The notes: a model not told the origin generated them from the letters alone. 64,000 nt of DNA from Bacillus sp. EAC (GCF_002156875.1 NZ_NCSY01000010.1:171740-235739), one strand, 5' to 3'; shown: positions 8,687 through 17,298, numbered from the stretch's first letter. Program-made: numbers and translations.

Positions 8687-8795
8687 GAGTAGAGTTAAGG
8701 GAATTACGTTTAGAGGATGAAAGAATTGAAAGTACCACATACTTTTGTTTCTCTTGACACTTACTATCCCCTTAACTTTGCTCTTTTCTTTTTAA
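8687..8795. terminator. Long bidirectional hairpin between convergent genes
   Basis: Outer arms gagtagagttaaggg and ccccttaactttgctc pair, an inner hairpin aaagta/tacttt sits at the centre, and ttttctttttaac follows on the plus strand. The whole structure spans about 97 bases and separates the DUF3905 gene from the facing DinB-like gene. Confidence 0.6.
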
Positions 8796-8804
8796 CTTTT
8801 AATA

Positions 8805-9266
8805 TTATTCGAACAACATCACATTTAAATCTCTATATTTCATAGAAATTAACATATGTAATTGCGCTCGATGATGCGTAAAATGGACTAAAATCTCTAA
8901 TAACCATTCAAACCTGGTATATTCCACTCCCCAGTAAGAGGAAACTTTTTTTGCCAATTCTTCTTCTGTAAGGATTGAATACTCTGACTCTAAAGATTTC
9001 AGTCCACTTGTTAAAAGTTTTTTCATTTCATCTATTGAGCGACAATTGACTGATTGATAATATTGATTCATTTCTTCTTTTAAAGTTCCCTTACTTATTA
9101 ATAAATCCGCTTCAATTAATTCACATAAATGTTGAACTAACTCCCCGATTGATTTCTTTTCCTCAAGGAGACGAAAATTCATATCATTATGATCTAACCT
9201 ATTTACCATATGCAATACACTTTCGACTGAAAACCTCAATTGATGGATTACATTCTCTATATACAA
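8805..9266 (-). CDS. DinB-like domain protein
   Basis: A 153-residue four-helix protein. The C-terminal segment LEILVHFTHHRAQLHMLI carries the closely spaced His residues of the DinB/YfiT metal-binding fold, and an N-terminal His (HLCEL, about residue 46) is the likely third ligand. Members are metal-dependent enzymes, often thiol transferases (bacillithiol in Bacillus), or of unknown role. The substrate cannot be read here. Monocistronic; its 3' end lies close to a long hairpin shared with the DUF3905 gene. Confidence 0.75.
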   Translation of the reverse strand: MYIENVIHQLRFSVESVLHMVNRLDHNDMNFRLLEEKKSIGELVQHLCELIEADLLISKGTLKEEMNQYYQSVNCRSIDEMKKLLTSGLKSLESEYSILTEEELAKKVSSYWGVEYTRFEWLLEILVHFTHHRAQLHMLISMKYRDLNVMLFE

Positions 9267-9488
9267 AACTAAAGCCTCCCTTTTTCAACTCAATTTAAAC
9301 CATGGAAAACTATCTTCTACTATACTTTAACATCGTACAACATACCTGTCTCAACATTCATACTTTTTTCATTTTATGATCCTTACTTACCTTTTTAACT
9401 TACTTCATCTACTTTTTACAGCACTCAACTGTCATAGTACGAAGAATTTTAGAATAAATATAAAGTGGTACAGAATAGGAGGGACAAA

Positions 9489-9968
9489 ATGAGAACATTA
9501 GCATGGCATGAAACCATGGAATTACATGAGATTGTGGCAGCAACAACTTATTATCTTTATAAGCTTAAAACAAACATAAAAAATATATCTGATCCTGGGT
9601 TAAAAGAATTATATAAGATGTCAATCGGGAAGTTGGAGAATAATTTAAGAGATTTACTCCAGTTCATGAGTAATATTACAGTCGGACAAAGGGATGCGGC
9701 CTCTGATAAATTAGCAAGTGAAATGTCAGCTGAAGATCTACTATCAGCTACTAAGGTGTTAATCAAAATGTACTCACATGCAATTACAGAAACGGCTACA
9801 GCAGAACTTAGAGATGTATTTGTTAAACAATTACTTGCCGTGATTGACATGCATACACAAATCTATAATTATCTATCTAAACAAGGTGAATATTCCGCTT
9901 ATAATATAAATAAATTAATCGAAAATGATGCGAAAAAAGCAGCTGATGTACTCAAAATGACATATTAA
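9489..9968 (+). CDS. CotF family spore coat protein
   Basis: A 159-residue all-helical protein. The C-terminal half (ITETATAELRDVF, then MHTQIYNYLSKQGEYSAYN) matches the CotF domain, a ferritin-like bundle found in spore coat proteins. The ATG at 9489 follows aggaggg six bases upstream; an upstream GTG at 9465 would add eight residues without a good binding site. Expression late in sporulation is likely by family, but no convincing SigE or SigK promoter was identified. It ends in a clear terminator. Confidence 0.8.
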   Translation: MRTLAWHETMELHEIVAATTYYLYKLKTNIKNISDPGLKELYKMSIGKLENNLRDLLQFMSNITVGQRDAASDKLASEMSAEDLLSATKVLIKMYSHAITETATAELRDVFVKQLLAVIDMHTQIYNYLSKQGEYSAYNINKLIENDAKKAADVLKMTY

Positions 9969-9999
9969 AAAAATGGACGTATTTTACGTCCATTTTTTT
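9967..9999 (+). terminator. Terminator of the CotF-type gene, shared with the facing DUF3189 gene
   Basis: Stem aaatggacgt/acgtccattt with A and T runs on opposite sides, able to act on both strands. The stop codon of the minus-strand gene lies within it. Confidence 0.85.
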
Positions 10000-10504
10000 A
10001 ATCTTTATTGAAGTTTTTATTATCTAATTTTGTTACTTTCTCAGCTGCTAAATGATGATAGTTTTTAGTATTTTCGACTAATTTTATTAAATTCATATAG
10101 GTTTGTTTTGCACCTAAAACAAGTAAGGGTACACCTATAAAATCAATATGTAAAAACCTAGATGTAAATCCACCTAATGTCATTGCAAGTGGTACTGTTG
10201 GAGATGTGCTTGATAAAATAATTTTATCGTCATTATTTAATAATATTAAACCTAAACTTTCAATCGCATTTGGTACATTTTTAGTATATCTTTTTGCGAC
10301 TGTATAGACTTTATCACCATTTTCATCTTCACCATGATAAAAAATTTTCCCACCATCTTTAGGTTTTAATTTATTAAATAAATAAACATTCTTCACTTCA
10401 TCATCAGTAGGTTTGCGATCCATCGGTAATTGTTTTAAATGGTAAGCTGCTGCAAGAGGTGAGGAGTGCGTACCTCCAAAACAGTAATATATATAATATT
10501 TCAT
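9998..10504 (-). CDS. DUF3189 family protein
   Basis: A 168-residue protein starting MKYYIYYCFGGTHSSPLAAAYHL, which I recognise as DUF3189, a family of spore formers with unknown function. The glycine- and serine-rich N-terminus could bind a nucleotide or phosphate, but no standard P-loop is present. No membrane helix or signal peptide is obvious. Its 3' end overlaps the terminator of the facing CotF-type gene. Confidence 0.7.
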   Translation of the reverse strand: MKYYIYYCFGGTHSSPLAAAYHLKQLPMDRKPTDDEVKNVYLFNKLKPKDGGKIFYHGEDENGDKVYTVAKRYTKNVPNAIESLGLILLNNDDKIILSSTSPTVPLAMTLGGFTSRFLHIDFIGVPLLVLGAKQTYMNLIKLVENTKNYHHLAAEKVTKLDNKNFNKD

Positions 10505-10540
10505 TCATCTCATCCTTAATTTTATAATATTTATCTTTTT

Positions 10541-10800
10541 TAGGCTGTTTTCATAAACTTTGTAGCAATAAAAAAAATTCGTCGATTTCCACTCCAGAAT
10601 GCTCGCTTTTAGTGGTCCGTGCGATGAGCCTGGGCCCACATGATGTGAGCCATGCATGCGTTACGACGGGACGTCGCGGTATTCTATGCCTACCTTTTTG
10701 AAGACTGTTAAGGTCCCATCTATACCGCTACACCTACAGCAGTCTCGCACCTTCTGTTCCAATCATATATTTATAGTTTGTTTTAAAAGCCTTTTTAATA
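10541..10800 (+). repeat. Dispersed GC-rich repeat, copy B (long form)
   Basis: Same family as copy A: ccactccagaatgctcgctt at the left, agtctcgcaccttctgttcc at the right, and an AT-rich tail. Between gagcct and the right half it carries about 70 extra bases (10632-10705) with gggcccacatgatgtgagc and gcatgcgttacgac, shared with copies C and D but absent from A and E. It fills the gap between the DUF3189 and DUF421 genes. Confidence 0.85.
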
Positions 10801-10822
10801 ATCAATAAAAAAAGCGACATTT

Positions 10823-11491
10823 TTAATACGTATGTAAATGCAATTGCTTTGAATCCCATTCAGCAAAACAAACTTGTTTTAGTGTTAAATTAGCTTCAGA
10901 AAGTTTCTTTTGAACCCACTTCTCATCTTTTTTCAACGACTTAAGGGATCTCTGAATGATTTTGCCATCACTAATAATGATTAAAGGTAGAAATTCTTTT
11001 TCTAATTGTAATTTTAAATCCTGCTTAGTAGGAGTATCAAAATTTGATTTCTTTAGTACACTGATTGAACCATCGTTTTCTAAAATAGCAAAAGCAACTT
11101 CATTAACCGAAAATGTATCCTTTGCTCTAAGTAATTGAAATAGTTGATCTACATCTAATCTATTTCGTTTCAACTCACTCCATTGTATATTGCCATTCTT
11201 AATGACGATTGAAGGATCACCTTCTAGTAGTCTTCTTCCCTTAAGGGATTTTTGTGTAATAATTTCCGTAACAAGTACAAGCGCTCCCCAAGTAAAGATA
11301 CTAAATAAGATTTTAGGTAAATTTGCTTCCTTATCGTAAATTGCATCACCCAATATATTTCCGAGTACAAGCGAAGAAATTAAATCAAATGGAGTAATTT
11401 GACTGATCTGAGTCTTTCCTAAAAATTTAACGACTATAAAAAGAGCGATATATCCAAAAAACAATTCACTTAATATTTCCAAATATCCCAT
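10823..11491 (-). CDS. DUF421 membrane protein, YetF family
   Basis: A 222-residue membrane protein. Three hydrophobic helices fill residues 1-85, followed by two small cytoplasmic DUF421-type domains (LEGDPSIVIKNGNIQW and the region around residue 165). The family includes B. subtilis YetF, YdfS and YrbG; some are linked to spore germination or resistance to killing, but the exact role here is unknown. The ATG at 11491 follows aggag by eight bases; a GTG three codons upstream is too close to that site. Confidence 0.85.
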   Translation of the reverse strand: MGYLEILSELFFGYIALFIVVKFLGKTQISQITPFDLISSLVLGNILGDAIYDKEANLPKILFSIFTWGALVLVTEIITQKSLKGRRLLEGDPSIVIKNGNIQWSELKRNRLDVDQLFQLLRAKDTFSVNEVAFAILENDGSISVLKKSNFDTPTKQDLKLQLEKEFLPLIIISDGKIIQRSLKSLKKDEKWVQKKLSEANLTLKQVCFAEWDSKQLHLHTY

Positions 11492-11578
11492 TTCATACAC
11501 TCCTAAATTTTTATTGCCTATTAAATTTTCTTACTACTTAATTCTTTTTATACATTTTATATTGGAAACTTCTAAAAT

Positions 11579-12787
11579 TTATTTACTATCCATATATAAA
11601 TGAGCATCAGGATGAGAGCCAGTCGTAACTAAATCTTTTAATATATTAGCTAAAATATAACCATAAACTGTTCCATTTCCTCCATATGCCATTAGAAAAT
11701 AGCAGTTTGGAAATTCATCGTATTGTCTGATCATAGGTAGGCCAGTATGCGTACCTCCAAAAACACCTGTCCAGTAGTATTCCGCTTTTGCCTCCTCATA
11801 TTGCGGGAATAATTCGATGAGCTTTTCGATGAGTTGTTCTTTTTTATGATGTAACATTGATTCTCGTTTTTCCGACAGAACAGTAGACTCGTCAAGACCA
11901 CCAACAATTATTCTGCCGTCCACTGTGGTTCGTAAATATAAATAAGGTCTTGCTGTCTCCCATATCAAACAATTCTCAAACCAAGCGTTATGATTAAGTA
12001 ATGGTTGTGTAGCTATTGCGAACGTAGAAGATAATATGGCATTCTTTTCACTTTTAACTTCTAAAGATTCATATCCGCCTGCAAAAATCACTTTTTTTGC
12101 TTTAATTGTTTTCTTATTATGAGTAAATATTTGAACACCATCACTCGTACCAATAATTCGGGTAACTTCTGTATCACTATACACTTTTACATTCCTTTTC
12201 ATTGCATACTGTAATAAAGCATGTGAACATTTAAATGGATTGACCTCCGCATCATTACCTGAGTATAATGCAAATTCCTTATTCATTTTAAACGTCTCTT
12301 TTATTTTTGAGTTGGAGAGTTGTTCAACTTTAAATCCGTTTTCATTTAATGTACGATATTCAATTTCTAGCATTTCTTTTCCATCCGAATCACTCGCATA
12401 ATACAAGCTATTCCTTTTTTTAAAGTCTGGATTAAAATCGAATGTTTGAACCATCTTTTCAAAACCATCAATGGCATCTTGGCATAGTTGATAATGTCGA
12501 ACTGCTTTTGCTTTACCATATGAATTGATAAAGGAGTATAGTGGTTTATCATTTGAATATTGTAATAGCCCTGTGTTTGCACTTGTACTTCCATGTGCTA
12601 TATTTCGTTTATCAATGACCACTACTTTAGCACCCGTTTCACTTAAAGCATATGCACACAGGCTCCCTGACTCTCCGCTACCAACTATGACAAAGTCACA
12701 TGTAATGTCTTCATCCAATGGTTTTACTGTTTCATATCTATTTGTATAGGTTGTTGGCCAATAAAGCATACCACTTATAACTTTCAT
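11579..12787 (-). CDS. FAD-dependent oxidoreductase, DAO family
   Basis: A 402-residue flavoprotein. A GSGESG dinucleotide-binding motif lies in FVIVGSGESGSLCAYAL (about residues 32-48), with the matching VVVIDKR acidic strand end and a C-terminal YGGNGTVYG flavin-contact segment. DAO-family members oxidise amines, amino acids or related compounds. The N-terminal 25 residues (YWPTTYTNRY) resemble YurR-type oxidases without the Rieske domain some relatives have. Substrate unknown. It is separated from phaC by a terminator, so it is not part of the PHA operon. Confidence 0.85.
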   Translation of the reverse strand: MKVISGMLYWPTTYTNRYETVKPLDEDITCDFVIVGSGESGSLCAYALSETGAKVVVIDKRNIAHGSTSANTGLLQYSNDKPLYSFINSYGKAKAVRHYQLCQDAIDGFEKMVQTFDFNPDFKKRNSLYYASDSDGKEMLEIEYRTLNENGFKVEQLSNSKIKETFKMNKEFALYSGNDAEVNPFKCSHALLQYAMKRNVKVYSDTEVTRIIGTSDGVQIFTHNKKTIKAKKVIFAGGYESLEVKSEKNAILSSTFAIATQPLLNHNAWFENCLIWETARPYLYLRTTVDGRIIVGGLDESTVLSEKRESMLHHKKEQLIEKLIELFPQYEEAKAEYYWTGVFGGTHTGLPMIRQYDEFPNCYFLMAYGGNGTVYGYILANILKDLVTTGSHPDAHLYMDSK

Positions 12788-12837
12788 ATTTTTCTCCTTT
12801 CACCTTTTGTCTAATGCTAGTTTTTGTCAGTTACATG

Positions 12838-12872
12838 AAAAAAATCCCACTTTTTTAAAGTGAGATTTTTCA
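12838..12872 (-). terminator. Terminator of the phaRBC operon
   Basis: Minus strand: aaaaatctcacttt, a short A loop, and aaagtgggatttttt, giving a stem with one G-U pair and a T run. It lies about 55 bases beyond the phaC stop codon. Confidence 0.8.
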
Positions 12873-12926
12873 TCATACAATATGAAGTGATTAAATTTAT
12901 AATGACTAGAATATAAATAACATTTT

Positions 12927-14006
12927 TTAAGATCTTTCTTTTAACCATTTACCAATTGTCGGATAAGTGATGTTTAATGAAGCTGGACCAAACATAACAG
13001 AAACGTGTCCAGAAGGAATTGAAACATATTGTTTATCTTCACTAGAAATATGTTCATTTAGCGCTTCAACCTGACATGGCATTGCGATATGGTCTTTCGT
13101 AGCAGAAATATTTAATACGTTTGCTTTAATTGTAGAAAGATCTACCTTTCTGCCCCTAATTTCTAATTCACCTTTGATTAGTTTGTTTTGCTGATAAAAA
13201 TCTCGAATCCATTGACGATAAGCTTCACCTGGAAACGGAATTCCATCTGCAACCCACTTTTGCATTAACTGCCATGATTTAATAAATTTAGTATTGTCTG
13301 ATCGATCTAAAAGTGTGACATAAGGACCGACAAAATTTGTTATCGGCTTTAACATCTTATTTCCAAAATCAATCATTTCAGGGGGAATATTTCCTAGTGT
13401 ATCAACAGCTTTATCTAATGCAAAGTACTTTTCATTTAAGAAAGCTCCATATAATCCTGTGTCAGAAAAATCAAAAGGACTTGTTAAAAAGATTAAGTTT
13501 TTAATCGGTGCATCCTTATGAAGAGCAGCATAAATACTAGTGAGAGTTCCACCCATACAGTACCCTAAAATTGATAACTCACTTGAACCTGAAAATCGCA
13601 GCACTCGGTTTACTGCTTTTGCAATATAATCATGGACAATATCATCAAACTTCAAATGACGATCCTCATAACCAAATGTTCCCCAGTCTAATAAATAAAC
13701 ATCAAAACCTTCGCCTACTAAATACTCTACAAATGAATTTCCTTTAGTAAGGTCAAGAATATATGGTTTATTAATTAAAGCGTAAACTAAAAGAATTGGC
13801 GTCTTTTTTAGTTTTTTTGCAGTTGGAATATATCGGTAGAGTTTACTCTTATTTTTAGTCCAAATTACTTCTTTAGGAGTTTGCCCTACTAATGGCTCTC
13901 CTTCTTTAATCAGTATATCCGCTGTTCTTTTTAATCTTTTATACGATTCTTTTAGCCCTTGCGGTAGCACTTCAGATGTCGAATCAAGACTTTTTGAACT
14001 AATCAT
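12927..14006 (-). CDS. phaC: Class IV PHA synthase catalytic subunit PhaC
   Basis: Polymerises (R)-3-hydroxyacyl-CoA into polyhydroxyalkanoate on the granule surface. The 359-residue alpha/beta hydrolase has the lipase-like box GYCMGG with nucleophile C150, and the expected D305 (ATKDHIA) and H334 (PSGHVSV) complete the triad. Size and pairing with PhaR identify the Bacillus class IV type. The start at 14006 (MISSKSL) is spaced seven bases from aaggggg; an upstream in-frame ATG two codons earlier abuts the binding site. Last gene of phaR-phaB-phaC. Confidence 0.95.
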   Translation of the reverse strand: MISSKSLDSTSEVLPQGLKESYKRLKRTADILIKEGEPLVGQTPKEVIWTKNKSKLYRYIPTAKKLKKTPILLVYALINKPYILDLTKGNSFVEYLVGEGFDVYLLDWGTFGYEDRHLKFDDIVHDYIAKAVNRVLRFSGSSELSILGYCMGGTLTSIYAALHKDAPIKNLIFLTSPFDFSDTGLYGAFLNEKYFALDKAVDTLGNIPPEMIDFGNKMLKPITNFVGPYVTLLDRSDNTKFIKSWQLMQKWVADGIPFPGEAYRQWIRDFYQQNKLIKGELEIRGRKVDLSTIKANVLNISATKDHIAMPCQVEALNEHISSEDKQYVSIPSGHVSVMFGPASLNITYPTIGKWLKERS

Positions 14007-14050
14007 AAACATCCCCCTTTACATATAAAATTTGTATTCAAATTTAATGA

Positions 14051-14791
14051 TTATACATAAAGACCGCCGTTTACATTAATTTGTTGACCTGTAATGTACT
14101 CTCCGTCTTCGCATAAGTAAACAACTGCTTTTGCAATTTCATCAACTGTTCCAAATCTTCTCTTTGGAATTTTAGCTTTTATTTGCTCTTTCACATTTTC
14201 AGGAACATCACTTAGCATGTCAGTTTCAATAAAACCAGGACATACAGAGTTTACAGTAATATTAGATTTTGCTAATTCAATTGCTAAAGATTTAGTAAAT
14301 CCGATCATGCCGGCTTTAGCTGCAGAATAATTTGTTTGACCAAATCCTCCAGCTTGACCGATGACCGAAGAAATATTAATGATTCGTGCATTATCAGATT
14401 CTAATAAATATTTTAAGGAAGAATTACATGTATTATAAACACTACTTAAATTCACGTTTATCACTTCATGCCAATCTTCTTCAGTTAGCTTTTTGAAAGT
14501 ACGATCTCTCGTAATCCCAGCATTATTAACAATAATATCTAATCGACCAAAATGCTCAATCGTGCGCTCAACTAGTGCTTTTGCTTGATCCAATTCAGCC
14601 ACATTTGCTTGAACAGCTAGAGCCTCAAATCCTTCTGCATAAAGTTCATCTACGACAGCTTTTGCTTGTGCCTCACTGTTATTGTAATTAATAACAACCT
14701 TTGCACCTTTCCTAGCTAAAGAAAATGCAATAGCTTTTCCAATTCCTTTTGCGCCACCTGTTACGATTGCTACACGATTTACTAAATCCAT
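14051..14791 (-). CDS. phaB: Acetoacetyl-CoA reductase PhaB
   Basis: NADPH-dependent short-chain dehydrogenase that makes (R)-3-hydroxybutyryl-CoA, the monomer for PhaC. The 246 residues carry TGGAKGIG at 11-18, NNAG at 89-92, the catalytic Ser in INISSV (141-142) and Y155/K159 in YSAAK. By sequence alone it could be FabG, but its place between phaR and phaC settles the role. Spacing to phaR is 23 bases. Confidence 0.93.
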   Translation of the reverse strand: MDLVNRVAIVTGGAKGIGKAIAFSLARKGAKVVINYNNSEAQAKAVVDELYAEGFEALAVQANVAELDQAKALVERTIEHFGRLDIIVNNAGITRDRTFKKLTEEDWHEVINVNLSSVYNTCNSSLKYLLESDNARIINISSVIGQAGGFGQTNYSAAKAGMIGFTKSLAIELAKSNITVNSVCPGFIETDMLSDVPENVKEQIKAKIPKRRFGTVDEIAKAVVYLCEDGEYITGQQINVNGGLYV

Positions 14792-14814
14792 GAATCATTC
14801 TCCTCTTTACCCAA

Positions 14815-15300
14815 TTATTTTTTTGATGTTAATTGCTGTAAAAGTTGCTCTATGTTTAACAAAGATGTACTTAATTCATTAAATTGTTGATGAATCGTTT
14901 GTGTTTCAGCTTTTAATTCATTAATTTGCTGATGAATTGATTTAGTATCAGATTTTACTTTTGCAATATCTTTTTTTAATGCTAATACGTCTGTTTCTTG
15001 CCCGCTTTGAGTAAAAAGTTGATCATCAAGTGTATCAACTTTTGCCTCTAAATTAATTACTAAACTTGCAACATTTGCAATATCTTCCTTCGAAGCAATA
15101 TTCGAGGCTTCTAAAAAAACCTTCGATTGGTCATTCATAGCCTTTTTACAGTAAAGGTTAAAATCGATGACAGATCCCATCCACTCTGAGAATTCTTCTT
15201 TTTGAACAACATCGTTCATCATTTTTCCCCAGTATTTTTCATTCACATCGTATAACTGTTTCCACATTTTTAACGGATCTGAAAAATTTTGTTCTGACAT
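14815..15300 (-). CDS. phaR: PHA synthase subunit PhaR
   Basis: Small partner required for class IV PhaC activity, located on the PHA granule. The 161 residues begin MSEQNFSDPLKMWKQLYDVN, then become a long coiled coil (about residues 80-155) rich in Gln, Lys and Leu. The start at 15300 follows gaggagg; the longer frame to 15339 adds a basic segment before this site and is rejected. First gene of the operon. A SigA-type promoter (TTGTTT at 15350-15355, 18 bases, TATACT at 15326-15331, minus strand) lies just upstream. Confidence 0.93.
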   Translation of the reverse strand: MSEQNFSDPLKMWKQLYDVNEKYWGKMMNDVVQKEEFSEWMGSVIDFNLYCKKAMNDQSKVFLEASNIASKEDIANVASLVINLEAKVDTLDDQLFTQSGQETDVLALKKDIAKVKSDTKSIHQQINELKAETQTIHQQFNELSTSLLNIEQLLQQLTSKK

Positions 15301-15428
15301 GTTTCTCCTCCTCACTCTATGTTTAAGTATAGAAAACATGTTATTGACAAAACAATCCTATATTTTCGTGATATTTCTACAATGAGTGTCGAAAATTGTT
15401 TTTTAATATTCATTATATTCGTAATACA

Positions 15429-15464
15429 TTGACAATAAAATCAACTAAGTGTAAATTACACTTA
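15429..15464 (+). promoter_or_regulatory. phaQPJ promoter with palindromic operator, probably for PhaQ
   Basis: TTGACA at 15429-15434, a 17-base spacer and TAAATT at 15452-15457 form a SigA-type promoter. A 19-base palindrome, taagtgtaaattacactta at 15446-15464, covers the -10 element. PhaQ of B. megaterium is known to repress its own operon and respond to PHB; assigning this site to PhaQ is an inference from position. Confidence 0.65.
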
Positions 15465-15507
15465 TGGAACGATTACATTACTACGTTATAGAGAGGAACA
15501 ATACTTT

Positions 15508-15939
15508 ATGACAACAAATGATAAAGAGACAAGTAAAAATAAACAACAAAACACAAAACAAGACTCCTCAGATTCGATTACATTACCAAAAAATTTCTTA
15601 GTTCCCTTTTTGCTACTAAGTCTTAAACAATGGAATATGCATGGATATAAACTAATGCAAGAATTATTCAATTTAGGCTTTACAACAATTGACTCAAGCA
15701 ATGTTTACCGCATATTAAGACAACTCGAGAAAGAAAGTTATATTCAATCGAGTTGGGAGCATGGAAATGAGGGTCCTGCTAAACGTATCTACTCAATAAC
15801 AGCTGCTGGAGAAGAATATTTAAAAACATGTCATTCTTCATTCACTCAATATAATCAAATGCTCCAAACATTTTTCTCAATTTATACTAATTCTTTCTTC
15901 CCTTTTAGTAATTCTGACGAAAAGATTAACAAAGATTGA
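15508..15939 (+). CDS. phaQ: PHB-responsive transcriptional repressor PhaQ
   Basis: A 143-residue PadR-like winged-helix protein (LLSLKQWNMHGYKLMQEL, then SSNVYRILRQLEKESYI, wing GPAKRIYSITAAGEEYL). In B. megaterium PhaQ represses phaQP and is released when PHB granules bind it. The N-terminal 25 residues are polar and probably disordered. It heads phaQ-phaP-phaJ, divergent from phaRBC, in the arrangement seen in Bacillus PHA loci. Its promoter contains a palindrome over the -10 element. Confidence 0.92.
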   Translation: MTTNDKETSKNKQQNTKQDSSDSITLPKNFLVPFLLLSLKQWNMHGYKLMQELFNLGFTTIDSSNVYRILRQLEKESYIQSSWEHGNEGPAKRIYSITAAGEEYLKTCHSSFTQYNQMLQTFFSIYTNSFFPFSNSDEKINKD

Positions 15940-15983
15940 AAATGCTTTTGCATATCAATAATAAATTTTAGGAGGATTTAATC

Positions 15984-16493
15984 ATGTCTGAAAAAACAGT
16001 GGATATCCCAACAGAACAGGCTGCAGAGAATTTCAAAAAAATGCTTCAATATTTATTAGATAATCAATTACAAATTCAGCAATGGACAGAGTCAATGTTA
16101 CAAGAACAAGCAAAGCAATGGAAAACTTTAAACGAGCAAGTGCAAGAGCAACAAAAAAAATCATATGAACAATTCCAAGAAATGGTCAAACTAGTTAATG
16201 AAGTAAAACCTACTCTAAATCAAGAGTCATATGAACAAACATGGAAAAAATTATTTGATCAATTTGCTCCATTCCAAACATATTGGTCAAATTTGAACCA
16301 AAACCCATATCAATCTTTTTTCCAAACAATGAACTCATTCACGAATCAGCAACAACAGTTTTTCAAACAATTTTTTAATCAACCTTTAAGTAACTCTACT
16401 CTTCCTAACTGGACTAACTTATATCAACAATTTCAAAAAAGTCAGGAAGATTGGTTAAAACAATTTCAAGATCTTTCGTTTACAAAACTATAA
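15984..16493 (+). CDS. phaP: Phasin PhaP
   Basis: Granule-coating protein that controls number and size of PHA granules. The 169 residues are strikingly rich in Gln, Phe and Trp and predicted to be amphipathic helix throughout, with no signal peptide or membrane segment. The family is poorly conserved; identity rests on composition, size and place between phaQ and phaJ. Strong aggaggat ribosome binding site, as expected for an abundant protein. Confidence 0.9.
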   Translation: MSEKTVDIPTEQAAENFKKMLQYLLDNQLQIQQWTESMLQEQAKQWKTLNEQVQEQQKKSYEQFQEMVKLVNEVKPTLNQESYEQTWKKLFDQFAPFQTYWSNLNQNPYQSFFQTMNSFTNQQQQFFKQFFNQPLSNSTLPNWTNLYQQFQKSQEDWLKQFQDLSFTKL

Positions 16494-16544
16494 TTTTCAT
16501 TCCTTGAATAGCTGATTAGTTCAACATAGAAAGGATGGTACAAA

Positions 16545-16988
16545 ATGAATATTTTCGAAAGTGCAAAACGTGTACAGGAAGTTCATTTTGACTCTATTTC
16601 AGTTGGTGATGAAGCTAATCTTCAAGTAGAAATTACATCGGAAATGATTGAACAATTTGCCATGATCTCAACAGATGTAAATCCGATTCATCTTTTAGAT
16701 GATTTTGCTAAAGAAAGCATCTTTAAAGAAAGAATTGCTCATGGCATGTTAATTTGTAGTTTTATTTCTTCAGTACTTGGTACAAAACTACCTGGAAAAA
16801 ATACAATTTATTTGTCACAAGAAGTATCCTTTAAAGCACCTGTAAAAATTAATGATACGATTACGGTAAAAGTCAGGGTATTAAATAAAAGGATTGATAA
16901 AAGGTTATTAACTTTGCAAACGAATGTATATAACCAGAACAATCTCTTAGTAGTTGAAGGAACTGCATTGGTTAAAAAGTTAACTTAA
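16545..16988 (+). CDS. phaJ: (R)-specific enoyl-CoA hydratase PhaJ (MaoC family)
   Basis: Diverts beta-oxidation enoyl-CoA to (R)-3-hydroxyacyl-CoA for PHA synthesis. The 147-residue hot-dog domain has the hydratase 2 motif with catalytic D44 and H49 in STDVNPIHL, followed by RIAHGML. It follows phaP by 51 bases with its own ribosome binding site. Its presence suggests that fatty acids as well as sugars can feed PHA. No clear terminator follows. Confidence 0.9.
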   Translation: MNIFESAKRVQEVHFDSISVGDEANLQVEITSEMIEQFAMISTDVNPIHLLDDFAKESIFKERIAHGMLICSFISSVLGTKLPGKNTIYLSQEVSFKAPVKINDTITVKVRVLNKRIDKRLLTLQTNVYNQNNLLVVEGTALVKKLT

Positions 16989-17015
16989 TCCTAATATGAC
17001 TGTATTTACCAAGCA

Positions 17016-17044
17016 TGATTAACCCCTTTTAGTTAAAAATACAA
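17016..17044 (+). promoter_or_regulatory. Possible SigG promoter for the SASP gene
   Basis: TGATTA and AATACAA separated by 16 bases are close to the forespore SigG consensus (TGAATA, 17-18 bases, CATACTA). Transcription of SASP genes by SigG is established; the site is a weak match. Confidence 0.35.
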
Positions 17045-17079
17045 ATGTAAGATATTACTTACAAGAAGGGGTGAAAATC

Positions 17080-17268
17080 ATGGCACGTACAAATAAATTA
17101 TTAGTTCCAGGTGTTGAACAAGCACTTGATCAATTCAAATATGAAATCGCCAACGAATTTGGCGTAACATTAGGGTCAGATACAACTGCGCGTTCTAACG
17201 GTTCTGTTGGAGGAGAAATTACAAAACGATTAATTGCACAAGCACAAAGTCATTTAAAAGGTATTTAA
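17080..17268 (+). CDS. Alpha/beta-type small acid-soluble spore protein
   Basis: A 62-residue DNA-binding protein that coats forespore DNA and protects it from UV and heat. It carries the family signatures: the GPR protease site YEIANEFGV at about residues 24-32 and the C-terminal [16 protein letters not shown] helix. The ATG at 17080 follows aaggggtg; the GTG at 17071 is inside that site. Family members usually exist in several copies per genome, so a specific ssp name is not given. Terminator at 17299-17333. Confidence 0.93.
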   Translation: MARTNKLLVPGVEQALDQFKYEIANEFGVTLGSDTTARSNGSVGGEITKRLIAQAQSHLKGI

Positions 17269-17298
17269 ATTCACATATAACTATATAAAATGGCTTAA

